Source: Leucocoprinus leucothites
Lineage: Eukaryota > Basidiomycota > Agaricomycetes > Agaricales > Agaricaceae
Direction: 5' to 3'
DNA length: 64,000 nt
Assembly: GCA_013368445.1 (NCBI GenBank)
Contig: JAACJO010000006.1
Span: 1,736,001-1,800,000 of the forward strand
Below the pieces are notes generated by a model. It was not told the DNA's origin and searched no databases. It was given only the letters and a program-made list of their open reading frames with translations. The number at the start of each line of letters is the position of its first letter. Position 1 is the stretch's first letter. This document shows positions 37,323 to 48,900 of the stretch, piece after piece. The position numbers and the translations under genes are program-made.

Positions 37323-38150
37323 TCAGTCGATGAGGTACTTGCGCTTAAAGTAAGCGCGTAAATGGAAAATCTGCCATACACCCAGCGCTGCAAGCGAGAG
37401 AATAGAAAACCATGCAAAGTTTTGTACTCGTATGTTCGTTGACGCTAAGAAACGTGTTAGCGGAGTGGGAATCCTGTTGTAGTGGTACGACATACTGTTT
37501 GTAGACGTGAAGCGTTCTTCTCTTTTCTTGAGGTATTCCATTTCGTCTAGGATCTCCTTAACTACACCTTCTAGCTTGCGCATTTCCGTCTCTAGACTCG
37601 ACAGTGATTCTTGGTTCGCAATAGCACTACCAACACCATCAGTCTCCAAATAGCGTCACAAAGACCAGAACATACTTGTAGTCAACAGCATCTGCACCAA
37701 TATCCACATCCAGATCAACTATACTCGCCAACTTGGCTGCCTTGTCATACGGCACATCTACCCCAATTATCAGCACAAATATTGGCTACACATACACACC
37801 GACTCACCTCCCACGATATGATTCTTCATACAAACACCGACCTCACCCTCTCCATGCGTCGTCACCGCCAACCTCGACTCACCCTTAATCCCCTTCTTAC
37901 TCAAATACACATTCTTCTGCGGCGACGAATCCACAATCTCAATATCCATCCGCTGATTCTCATTCTGTCCCACATTCGCAGTGACAATCACCAACGTATT
38001 CGGATGCGCCGCGTTCCATATACATTTCGCCGGTGGGTAGCGGAATGCTTGAAGTGAGAATTTTATCCCCAATGATGGCTGTGGTAGGATGAGAAGAAAA
38101 GAAAGGAGGGAGAGGAGGAGAAGTGGCAGCGAGGACGCGCCGCCGTGCAT
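37323..38150 (-). CDS. ERV25: p24-family cargo receptor Erv25
   Basis: Type I membrane protein of COPII/COPI vesicles that helps sort GPI-anchored and other cargo between endoplasmic reticulum and Golgi. It starts at 38150 with a signal peptide (hydrophobic LPLLLLSLLSFLLILPQPSL). The GOLD domain follows, with the paired Cys in CIWNAAHPNTLVIVTANV and GEVGVCMKNHIVGG. The later exons encode the coiled coil (SLSSLETEMRKLEGVVKEIL..EMEYLKKREERFTSTN). A 51-bp intron (GTATGT..TTCTTAG, CTAAC branch site) follows, then the transmembrane segment (FAWFSILSLAALGVWQIFHL) and the cytosolic tail RAYFKRKYLID. The FF/KR-like tail identifies the Erv25/TMED10 (delta) class rather than other p24 classes. Confidence 0.9.
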
Positions 38151-38219
38151 TGTGGTGGGCAGAGAAAAGAGAAACTTGTTTACGTGGCGATTAATTAATT
38201 AAATTATGTGCTAAGTCTC

Positions 38220-41033
38220 TCATTCATCAAAATCACACGCCCATCCAAGTCCATATTCTACTCCCAGCCGTTTCAGCTCCTCCAAAATACTCTTCGGCCC
38301 ACTACAACACTCAAACCGCATCTTCAGACTCCCAACACGCTGTCTAACAACACTAATACCCCCAACTTCCTTCCCCAGCCCATACCTCCTTTTCACAAAA
38401 TCAGGAACGGCGCGCACATCGCACGATGCCTCGAATTCATCATCCACATTCTTTGCAAACTCCACAAACGCAAACGTGACCCTCGAAAGCGAAGGTAGAA
38501 GCACATTCTGTCTATACCTCTCCGCCGGACTCGTGCTCGCAACGCTGGCAACCGACGCTGAGGATCCTCTTCGCTGATGTTGATGCTGCTGAGGCGACTG
38601 GACGAGTAACGGAAACACCACACTCGCAGTGTACCCAGACATCTCCTGCAAATGTTCCACGCGATCCAACGACGCGAGAAACTGCACCAACATTTCTTTC
38701 CAAAAACTCATCCCATCTCGAACACCAAACAACGACAAGTTGAGCGCATCAAACCCTCCCTTGTCCTCATACACCACCTGCAACGCCCTCCTCAAGATAT
38801 CCAATATCTCAATCACATTTCTATGCCTCTCCTCACTCTGATCCACATACCCAAACACCAAATCCAGATTCACAACACACTCCCCTTCATCCTCCTCTGG
38901 ACACTTTTCCTCCCCTCCTGCTCCTCCTACTTCCGCGACTTCATTGACTTTGATAATCAATCTCGCAGCAGAAGGATGCACGAGCAAACACCTCCCTCTC
39001 CTTCTCTCCCTCTCACTCTCTCTCATCACCTCCCACGGCGTCCTCAAAATCCCCTCCATCTGCTCACTCCTCATCTTTCTCTCCTTCAACCACTCTCCGA
39101 GTACTTCCACCGCAGTCACGTTATTCGCTCGACTGCACCCCAAAGCCAATCTACACTCCCCTGGTACAACCAATCTCTCCAAAAACTCACAACATTCCAT
39201 CAACACGCCCTTTAACTCTATAAACTTGAGTTTTTTGAGCACGACGTTTTGTTGTTGGGCGGGTGAAGAGGGAGGTAGAGAATCTTCTGCGGAAAATGTA
39301 GAACGGAGAATGAGAGTGTGTAAGAGGGGCGTTTGTCGGACGATGGAGAGCCAGGACGATGTATTCATTCGATAAGCGCCTTCAGGATCGGTGATTTGGA
39401 GTGTGGTGAGTGAAGAGAGATACGGGAGTGACGAGTCTAGGCTCAGCGAGATCATCGACAACGAAAGCGTTTTGAGTTTTGGTGCTTTGCCTTTAAACCA
39501 CCCTTCTGTCAACCTCATCGTCAAATCATCGCCTCCATCCATATCCAACCCCATAGCCATCCCAATCTCGGCACCAAAACTCCCATATAGATGCCCATTA
39601 GATCCAGGTGGAACATTCACCACTCGTTGAACACAATTCTTCACCGCCAGGCTCTCCAACATCGGTGCTTCCTCTTTCATCAAAACATCCATAATCCACC
39701 TCCATTCTTCTTTTCTCTCAATCGTTAGATGTAGACTTCTTATCCTCTTCAACTCGCCCAATACCACCCCTAGAATACTCACTTTCCCCCTCCCACTCTC
39801 GTGATAATCTATGCCACCCGAATAGCTGTTGTACCCATTACCGAGTCGCGTTGAAGAAAATCCCGATGAAGCGTCGCGTAACCCAATAACATCAATCGCA
39901 CACTCCCCACTCCGTTTCAGCACCTCAACCACCCACTTCGGACCCTCTCGAAGGTTGAGCGTCCGCGCCCACAATAGCGGTTCACCCAACGCAACACAGC
40001 GCCAAAAGTGACATACTTGAGAAACCACCCTCGGAGCTTTCGTATCGATACTCGATCCGATCCCTTTGAGATCGGGACATCCTGGAGAGATCAGTAACAG
40101 AAATACACTCCCTAGTAATTCGGGAGGTAATCGGTTGATGAATACAATGTAAGGGTTCATGTTGTGCATGCGTTTGGAGAGGGCGGAGGGTGGGGGCGAG
40201 GTGAGTGAGAGGAGGGAACGTTTAGAGCGTTTGAGGCGGAGTGTGCTTTGAGATGGGGGTGATTTGAGGTTGATAATTTGTGAGGGTAGTGATGAGGTGG
40301 ATTGTGGAGGGCTGGAGGTGAAGGGTCCGGGTCTGGAGAGATGATACGAGGATGTAGACGTAAACGTAGGTGTAGTGGAAGAATTCCGCGTGTGCGTAGA
40401 TGAATATAAAGACGCCGTAGTAGGTGTAGCAGCAGTAGCAATAGAGAAGCCACGCCGTAATGGCGAAGAGGGCCCAGATGCCGTCGTTATCGTCGGGGGT
40501 ACGACCCGTCCATATCTCTCCTCCCCCTCTCCATCGGATTCCGAAGAAGAGGAAGAAGAATCGATCCCAGAAGGAACCTGTGCAGATCGCGGCTTACATC
40601 TTCGTCTCGGATGTGTAGATAGTAGCGGAATAGATCTCTGCGTCTGTGTAAATGTAGCCGCATTCGTAGGTGAGAATCGTGTTGGAGAAGTAGGCGACTG
40701 AGGATGTGCGCTGTTCATCGTGTTGGATGTAGATGTAGCAGCAGCGGTGGTGAGACAAGAAGGTTTGGTGGGTATCGACAAGGAAAGTGAGAGTCCTGAA
40801 GGCTTTCGTTGTATTCCGGTCATTGTAGATGAGAAGGATAGTGTACTTGTGTTGGCTCGTGGTCCTTGAGGTTTGGGTAGTACTGCTGGAGTAGCAGTAC
40901 CAGCTTCAGCTCCAGGAACGGGTAGGGGTCTATAGCTCGGTATTCGTCTGATCGGCTTCGAAGTTGAAGTTAAATGATAGTGATTGTCCATATCTGCGCC
41001 TTCGTGCTTTGGTCGTGTCATCGTAGTGGTCAA
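38220..41033 (-). CDS. F-box domain protein, single exon
   Basis: Protein of 937 residues. The first 310 residues are Ser/Thr/Pro-rich and likely disordered, with an acidic SSSSSESDGEGEE patch near residue 170. An F-box follows at about residues 308-350 (YIVFINRLPPELLGSVFLLL, then KAPRVVSQVCHFWRCVALGE). Next comes LLWARTLNLREGPKWVVEVL, typical of Agaricomycete F-box proteins, and then leucine-rich, LRR-like sequence (LKTLSLSMISLSLDSSLPYL; LLHTLILRSTFSAEDSLP). It presumably acts as a substrate receptor of an SCF ubiquitin ligase; the target cannot be read from sequence. The absence of introns is unusual next to its intron-rich neighbours but common for this family. Confidence 0.85.
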   Translation of the reverse strand: MTTTMTRPKHEGADMDNHYHLTSTSKPIRRIPSYRPLPVPGAEAGTATPAVLPKPQGPRANTSTLSFSSTMTGIQRKPSGLSLSLSIPTKPSCLTTAAATSTSNTMNSAHPQSPTSPTRFSPTNAATFTQTQRSIPLLSTHPRRRCKPRSAQVPSGIDSSSSSSESDGEGEERYGRVVPPTITTASGPSSPLRRGFSIATAATPTTASLYSSTHTRNSSTTPTFTSTSSYHLSRPGPFTSSPPQSTSSLPSQIINLKSPPSQSTLRLKRSKRSLLSLTSPPPSALSKRMHNMNPYIVFINRLPPELLGSVFLLLISPGCPDLKGIGSSIDTKAPRVVSQVCHFWRCVALGEPLLWARTLNLREGPKWVVEVLKRSGECAIDVIGLRDASSGFSSTRLGNGYNSYSGGIDYHESGRGKVSILGVVLGELKRIRSLHLTIERKEEWRWIMDVLMKEEAPMLESLAVKNCVQRVVNVPPGSNGHLYGSFGAEIGMAMGLDMDGGDDLTMRLTEGWFKGKAPKLKTLSLSMISLSLDSSLPYLSSLTTLQITDPEGAYRMNTSSWLSIVRQTPLLHTLILRSTFSAEDSLPPSSPAQQQNVVLKKLKFIELKGVLMECCEFLERLVVPGECRLALGCSRANNVTAVEVLGEWLKERKMRSEQMEGILRTPWEVMRESERERRRGRCLLVHPSAARLIIKVNEVAEVGGAGGEEKCPEEDEGECVVNLDLVFGYVDQSEERHRNVIEILDILRRALQVVYEDKGGFDALNLSLFGVRDGMSFWKEMLVQFLASLDRVEHLQEMSGYTASVVFPLLVQSPQQHQHQRRGSSASVASVASTSPAERYRQNVLLPSLSRVTFAFVEFAKNVDDEFEASCDVRAVPDFVKRRYGLGKEVGGISVVRQRVGSLKMRFECCSGPKSILEELKRLGVEYGLGWACDFDE

Positions 41034-41393
41034 GAGGTAAAAGAGAAATATGTCCTGCAGTGCGCCGCACCCAATGTGTTGGTTTTGGGAAAGGTTAACC
41101 GCCGGAAGCCAAGGGATGTACGTTAAGTACTCATCAAAGCGCCGATAACGCGCGATAAACCGATGATAGATCTTCTTCTTCGGCTTGTTTATTGTCTTTC
41201 AACTGATAAAAAAGTAACTTCCTTTCAACTTTGACATACGATCACGCACACACACGTGGGAGTTATGACGAAATTGGGGGAACCGCGGGTGATAAGATTA
41301 GAATAAATACAGTGATGTACAGCCATGGACAAATCAAACACAAAAGAGAGCAAAAATAGAAATGCAGCCGAGGGAAACACAAGCGCGAATGGT
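41034..41393. other. Convergent-flank interval
   Basis: Holds the promoter of the F-box gene and the 3' flank of histone H2B. No gene is seen. Confidence 0.5.
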
Positions 41394-42009
41394 CTATTTG
41401 GCACCAGCCGAAGAAAATTCTATCAAGGGTTGTGTGAGCAGGAAGTAATTAAGGCGGAGGTAAAGAATACATACTGGTTACTGACTTGGTACCCTCGGAG
41501 ATGGCATGCTTGGCAAGTTCACCAGGAAGAATCAGGCGTACAGATGTCTGGATCTCGCGTGAAGAGATCGTCGACTTCTTGGAGTATGAAGCGAGTTCTA
41601 TAGGGAAAGCAAATCAGAAAATGTATAATTATCTCACAGCGGGGAAACAAGGGCGTACTGGAAGCCTCGGTAGCAATACGTTCAAAAATATCATTGACAA
41701 AACTGTTAAGAATTGCCATTGCCTTGTTGGAGATACCAGTGTCAGGGTGGACTTGCTTGAGCACTGAAAAGTGAAAATAAGCATTACTGGTTCTGAAATC
41801 CAAAGACAAATGTACATACCCTTGTAGATGTAGGAAGAGTAGGTCTCCTTGCGGACCTTCTTGCGCTTCTTCTTTTCACCGTCGGCACCAGATGCCGCAG
41901 GCTTCGAAGTCTTCTTAGCGGCTTTGGATCCCTCAGAGGATTTAGCGGGAGCCTTGGAGGCGGTGGATGCGGGGGCCTTGCCGGCAGTCGAGGCGGGTTT
42001 GGGGGCCAT
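41394..42009 (-). CDS. HTB1: Histone H2B
   Basis: Core nucleosome histone. It starts at 42009 with a Lys/Ala/Ser-rich tail ([20 protein letters not shown]), then [20 protein letters not shown]. Introns interrupt the fold. After the first (donor GTATGT) comes [20 protein letters not shown] and [15 protein letters not shown]. The third exon gives [38 protein letters not shown]. The fourth is reached through an intron GTATGT..TTGATAG and gives KFSSAGAK before the stop at 41394-41396. The C-terminal VTKFSSAGAK contains the conserved ubiquitin-acceptor Lys region. Confidence 0.95.
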
Positions 42010-42364
42010 TGTTGAGTGTTAGATGAAGAAGGATTTGGGCGAGGAAGGGGTGGATTCCGAGGTACGGTGAAGAAAGATGTGGAACAGACGAAGATGAAAG
42101 GCAAGGTGTATAAATACAGACGCGTCGGTTTGGCTGTGTTTGTATTGCACCCCCTCCCGAGTCACTTTGTTGATTGTTGATTGCATGCAACGCGTTAAGG
42201 GTCGAGGAGCGTGACCTTCACGTGATCGTTCTAGCGGCGTGATCTCCTTTTCTGAATGATATAAATGCCGGTGCACAGTTCCGCCTTGCGCGACTTGCGC
42301 CTCTCTTTTTGCCTTTACTACGTCCCTCTGATATCTCCCTCGTCCCTCACATACCTAGTTGATC
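42010..42364. promoter_or_regulatory. Divergent H2B/H2A histone promoter
   Basis: A 355-bp gap between the two start codons. TATAAA-type elements face both genes: ATATAAATG at about 42258-42266 for H2A, and a GTATTTATAC palindrome at about 42107-42116 for H2B. A TGATTGCATGCAA element at 42176-42190 resembles the histone octamer ATGCAAAT. The roles are inferred from motif and position. Confidence 0.6.
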
Positions 42365-42947
<583 letters not shown>

Positions 42948-43285
42948 ACCTCTATATCTCGTTGTGTCATATGTCGATGCTTTTCACTCATGGTCCTGGT
43001 TGTACTGCATACCTGTATTATTTTTTCACATTAGCTTGTCTTAATCGCATCTCGCCTCCCCTGAAAGGCTACAAACAAAAGTTACACCTCTAGTCGGCCC
43101 CTATCACGCATTGACAAATAGAGTAAGCGTGAGAACAAAATACCTGATAAATCCATTTCACGTGTAGCGAAATTGGACACGTCGCGGTACACAACCTCGT
43201 CGACATTGCTTGGCCCTGTCCATGCTCTCTCACCCTTGACTCTTTCCTTCACTCTCTACTTTTTCGCTCAGACGACACGAGAATA
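42948..43285. other. Intergenic interval
   Basis: 3' flank of H2A and promoter of SPC2. No gene is seen. Confidence 0.5.
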
Positions 43286-44458
43286 ATGGCAAAAGACGCA
43301 AACAACCACTCGAACGCAGCTCAACGGGCAACTTCTGAGCCTCCGGATAGGCCTACTGGTCCTCTCTCTGTTCCTGTCTCTTCAGTCGACCGTGATGTTG
43401 TGAAAGTGAACAACGCGAATGTTACGGAATTGAAGAATGCTTGTGATGATGCTGTCAAGCGTGTGCGTTGTCCTACTTGTTTTTGAACGAGATATAAGCT
43501 GACTTGAACTTTGTAAACAGTACCTTGCACGACCGGAACTATTCAAACAAATTCACCTCCATACCGATGTTCGTCTCGGTCTAGGCTGGTTATCCGTATT
43601 TGTAGCTGGTGGTACGGCCTTATACGGGTATAAAATCGATTTTGAAAAATCGAAACCTGTGGTTTGGGTTGGTGTTATCTTGTGAGTCTTGTTTTGTTCA
43701 GTTTAGAGACTAATGTTTGACGGGTATCGATATTTTTTAATTAGGTACTTTTTGTTGACGTCGATACAGACGCTGTATGCGTATTTTGTGGAGGGTGATA
43801 CCGTGTTTGTTGGTCGGCGGAAGACGTTCTCGAAGCGGGTGAGTGCTTCTTTTGTTTTTAGTTCTACCTTTGGGGTGGGGATGAGGGGTGGAGTTAAATT
43901 GGCGGAAATGGGGATGAGCAATCTCCACAAGTTTGTACGATACAACGACGCACTCCTGGCCCTGGCGTGTGTTGTGGTCCGTCAATCTTCTGCCCAGCTA
44001 CGCCAATTTGAAGTATAATCCCGACGGCTCTGGATGGCGAGTTTATTATGTGGCGCCTGGGGTGTTGCCCAGCGTTTGAAGGCGAGAGTACCTCCAGCCT
44101 CCCCACTTTCGCCCTTTCGCAATTCTCAAATCTCCTTCAATCATCGATGCTAACGTCAATTTCATCACCATAGATAATAACAGAACGCATCAACATCTCA
44201 TCTAAAACCCAGCCCGCGCGCAAAATCAAGCCCTCAGCAGCTAACAAAAATACAACATCAACACCTCCCGCATACACTCTCTCCATCTCTTACGTTCGTT
44301 CCACTAACGCCGGGAAATCACTTCTGGCAAAAGGAAAGACGAAGGTGGAGAAAGGCTACACTGCGTTCTTTGATGAGCAGGGTACGATGGAACAAGAGGC
44401 GTTCGAGAAGTGGGTCGGAGAAGCTGTGGAGAGCGCTATGGATGGGAAGAACGCTTAA
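43286..44458 (+). CDS. SPC2: Signal peptidase complex subunit 2 (SPC25)
   Basis: Non-catalytic membrane subunit of the endoplasmic reticulum signal peptidase, thought to link it to the Sec61 translocon. Start at 43286 (MAKDANNHSNAAQRATSEPP), then VVKVNNANVTELKNACDDAV. After an intron (GTGCGT..AACAG) comes YLARPELFKQIHLHTDVRLG, the first membrane span (WLSVFVAGGTALYGYKIDF) and EKSKPVVWVGVIL. After a second intron comes the second span (YFLLTSIQTLYAYFVEGD), then VFVGRRKTFSKR. The third intron (donor GTGAGT at 43839, acceptor CATAG at 44172) is about 334 bp, several times longer than neighbouring introns. The last exon gives IITERINISSKTQPARKIKP, SYVRSTNAGKSLLAKGKTKV and EKWVGEAVESAMDGKNA. A decayed second copy lies near 53.6-54.6 kb. 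Confidence 0.88.
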
Positions 44459-45910
44459 TGAGGCTCTGGATTGTGATCTGTCTGCGTGTTGCGTCTCGTG
44501 ATGTCTGCAGATGAGATTTGATTTCTTTGTTGTTTTGCTCACTTTGATTTATTTGTTTCTTCCTTTCTCTGGAGTAGGTGTATGAATATATTCATATGCA
44601 GAGTTGATGCATGATTATGAACTCGAAATGAACGTTGAAAAGTGAAACAAACCTTCAGGTGCAACGGTGTGGACGATGACGGTGACTGGTCAATAAGTTT
44701 TTGGTCGAGGACATTGTAGCGGGCACCGAATCCTGTATTTAATCTTTGGGTGATATAGGACCAAGTCTTCAGAGTCAGCTGGTGGATCCAATGTTCCGTA
44801 AGTCCAGGGCTCAATGTGGCGAATATGTTACTGAGTTCTTGATCCGCTATGATAGCATTGGATGATTTTTCTAGGAAGGAGGAATTACGTCCTTGGATGT
44901 TCTAACTCCCTCCGATAACCCTCCGACTCTTTGCAGTAAGTCATCAAGGTGCTTGGTGCCAGATCCACGCTCACATTATCTATTCGGCTGGAGTATGTAC
45001 TAATTACATGTAACATTATCAAGGCGTTCTCGCCGGACTCGTTACGGTTTCTCGAGATCAGATCTCACTAGAACAAGGACTAGTTTGATTGTGCCCTGAC
45101 TTGGGTTGCCCGCCATCCATCCCTTTCCTGTCAATCTGCGTGCCATTGGCGCCGACCTGCAAACCTTGTACTCAAACGACCCACTCAGTTCACAAGCGCG
45201 CAATGGCTGTTGTGGTGAGTTGATGCCGTCAATTATTATTACCCCTCTGATCACCCGGCTCCTACGGGATTCAGCTTGCTCGATGGTTGCTACGAAAAGG
45301 GCCCTTGCACTGTACCGATGACGAAAATAGGAGACAGTAGTGTAAGTGTCCTCGACCTGTTTACTTTTCACTTTCTAAGTATCGCCGGCTCGTTTTGTAG
45401 TTCTTTTCTGGCACGATCCGAACTGAAAGTGACGCTCATCGTTTGGTGCCCATCAGGGAACCCACTCTCTAAATGTTACCTGCATGCTACAAGACCTTTT
45501 TTTAACTTGTATCATTGCCCCATCTCGCTCACACACTTTCATGATCTTGCACATATTCTAAAGCACGGAGTCGCGCGCCTCCACGTCCATCACTCGGCTG
45601 GAGGAAGAAGCACCAGAGCAATGCCGGTTGTCAAAGCTATGCCTGATCCAAAAGACGTTTATGGGCATAATAGACATTGAATGTCACGAAGCATGATCTG
45701 AACAACTGATTTTGTATGTCATTTCCCTCGCCATTAACGGCGCCTGAACCAGGGTTTCTTTCTTCTCCTCTCGCTGAACGTGAAACTTGCCCCCAGAGTC
45801 CAGACCGACCCCGCCGCGAGATGAGTGATACAGACCATGAAACTGCCATTGTGTTGGGCACTTCTTACACGCTAATCACTATTCACCTACTTACGTAATC
45901 ACACAGAATT
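44459..45910. other. Intergenic interval
   Basis: Contains the SPC2 3' flank; part of it, TGAATATATTCAT at about 44582-44594, is repeated behind the decayed copy. It also contains the promoter of the GTPase-kinase gene. A 5' exon of that gene may start at an ATG near 45820 (MSDTDHETAIV), but I could not find a splice keeping the frame. No other gene is seen. Confidence 0.45.
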
Positions 45911-48900
45911 ATGGGACCCGATGGCTCTGGCAAGAGTAACGTGCGGATTACAACTTTCTTTTCTCCCGTTTTCAAATTTTGGCTAATCCCAAAATGACAT
46001 TCTTTTAGTTTATCGATGCTTTGAGCCGCAGAGAAGCGGCGAGGCAGCTGGACGGCGACCTCAGGCGGCCATTTGGACAGGTTCAGCCCATTGTTCTTTC
46101 ATCTCAGGCCGGCATTCAGCTTGCCTTCGTCGAATTTCCGGGATTTGATAGCAATGTCGATGCCCGGACAAACGCAGAAACTCTCAGAGTAATTGGCGAG
46201 TGGCTTGAAGAGGCGTAACGTATCTTTTTTTTAAACCGCGTCTATACGGAGTTCTGAGTGCTAGGCATAGGTTTTCGAACTCGGTCATAATCGCAGGAGT
46301 CCTGTACATGCACAACCTCTCCAATAATACTACAAACACGTCAGCTTCAGTAAATCTTCGCGTATTTCAGGCGCTCTGCGGCGATGCTGCACTTCCTCGT
46401 ACTGCACTTATAACAAGTGGTTGGGACCTAGTAAGGCATGAGGTTGGGCAACGCCAGGAGGAAGAACTGGAGAACAGTCGTTGGAGGGAACTGCGGGAGG
46501 CCGGATCACATTACGCGAAATTTGATAACACCCATGAGGGTGCTTGGTCGATCGTGAACAATCTGATGAAGGACCTCGGAAACAATAGGGGCCAAACGTT
46601 TCTTATTCACCGAGAAATCGAGGTATCAAAATTGAAACTTAGCGAAACCCGCGTAGGAAAGGCGCTTCTCAACATTATCGAAAGTACCACTTCGAAGGAT
46701 GACTTGGTGGCTGTCCTGGATGGCTGGACAAATCTCGCTCGCTCGGGAGGATTGAGAATGGGCTGGAAACGTCGAATTCCTGCACTCTTCGGGCATCGGA
46801 AATTCTGGAAAAGAACTCGTTTCTGGAAGAATGTGCGCATCACTGGAGTTTTTTTTCTAGGGTCACCTGCAGAGTTGCTCACTCGAGATGATATCAGGAT
46901 ACAAATTTGCTTTCCGACCCTCCAGACGAGCTGTACCCTTTGGTCATACGGATTGCACGAAATCACGAGGCAAGAAGGTTTGTCGGCGGCCTAAAAGGGG
47001 AGGACGCACAGCACATGGTTCAGTATTTGGACGAGGTATGTCTAGGACCTCAACATTACAGGAGACCATGATGTTGACAGATGCCTGCTGTCAAGATTCT
47101 AGGAAGCAATACTCTCACACGCCGAGATCGGAAGTATCTCCTTGCTCTGTTCTCTCAATTTGCATCCTCCGCAGTGGTGTATCCCTCCACTTACCTGCTC
47201 CAAAGCGGTATCTCACTGGAACCACGTCCAGTATCAACAAGGGGAACTTATCCACTTCATCACGGACGGCTCAAAAACCAGCTGTTGTGTATTAAGCTTC
47301 TTCCAGAGTTCCCAGACATTAGCACTGAAGAATTTCGGAAGGTGCGCAGAACTTCCAATCTTCCGTTATATACTGTAGTCAACAAGTTGCTCTCATAAGG
47401 TCCGCGATCACGTTCGTGAGATTGCTCTGTGGAACCATCTTCATCACCCGAATATACTCCCATTCCTTGGCATTACTGGTTCTCGTTCGCCAACGCCCCG
47501 GATTGCGTTTGTTTCACCATGGATAAGAAACCAGAACCTTCAAGAATATTTGCAAACTCACCACGGAGCTCCTAAGATACGTCTGGTAAGGACTTTACTT
47601 CCTGTTCTCCTTTAGATGTTGAATGTCAGGATGCCACTCCGTGTGAACTAGCTGTTCGACGTCGTGGAAGGTTTGGATTACCTACATCAGCATGGGATCG
47701 TCCATGGTGACATCTGTATGGTAAGTCAGGATCTCCTGCCATCTTCACACAGTATAATGATATCTTTGGAGTCAAATATTCTTGTATCAGATGAAGGACA
47801 TGCCCAGATCCTGGATTTCAAGGCGTCACTGATCTACCTCGGCACCAATGACCCACCGGACAGGCCAAACCACCCTTGGGCTTCCTCGCCGCATCGGATG
47901 GCACCGGAACTGCTCCGCGTGGAAGGTTATCGAGCGCCCACTAAACGGAGCGATGTCTGGTCTTTTGCGTGTCTTTGCTATGAGGTACATATGACGAAGA
48001 TCGTGCTTGATGTGCAACTGACTATAAAAACGCTATGACAGGTCCTGGAAGAAAAGTGTGCATTTTATCAGTATGAAAGCCCGTGGGCAGTGTGCATTGC
48101 CATGGCAAGAAACTCTGAAATCCCGAAGCGCCTTTCACCCAGCAAAATTACAGATGATTTATGGAACTTTCTAGTCTTGTGCTGGGATTATTCTCCTGAC
48201 AGCCGGCCGAAAGTGAGGGCGATTCACGATTTCTTCGTCAACATGGCGGTTCGTGATGATCGCCCTCGGACGCCAAGCCTGGAAGAGATCATTCGGCTGC
48301 GGCAGAGCTTAAGAGAAAAGGCACAGATTCACGTCAACTACCAACGTATATACGAAATCGCTAAGGTTAGTCCCTACCCCACTCTCTCAACAATCAAGGT
48401 CGCTCAGATCACTTCCTTATTTCAGGACACCGTGACCATCTTCTCTGATTTGCTCGTCGATGGTACAGGAGGCACCGAATCCGAGGATGACATTCCTTCT
48501 GAACAGTGAGCTTAGCTCGAGAAATACCAGTCACACATCTGACACATTTACAGGACTGATGAGGACGAGAGATCATTGGACGATGGGTCCGAATCTGGTT
48601 GGCTCAAGCATTTCGATGGCTCGCCTTCCCAAGACCCAGATAATTACTCAAATCTACGCAATCTACTGGTAAAATTTATGCGCACTAAGCCCTTTCAAGG
48701 AGTTCTAGACATATTAGAGAATATGCAACAGGAAGACTCCCAGATAATGGCCGATTTTATTGATACTGTACGAACCTTGAAGTTATTTCTCTTATTTTAT
48801 GATACTGATTGAATAAAACCATAGGTATTACAAGAGAGCAATATCCTCAATACGAAGAGGCATCACTTGTTGCGCATGCTTTGCAAGTTGGCCTCCTCTG

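Noticed and set aside
45276..45680. 134-codon plus-strand frame upstream of the GTPase-kinase gene
   Set aside because: Composition looks random and it does not join to the P-loop exon by a frame-keeping intron.
45820..45898. Possible 5' exon MSDTDHETAIV of the GTPase-kinase gene
   Set aside because: No GT donor gives the right phase for the exon containing GPDGSGKS; left as unresolved.
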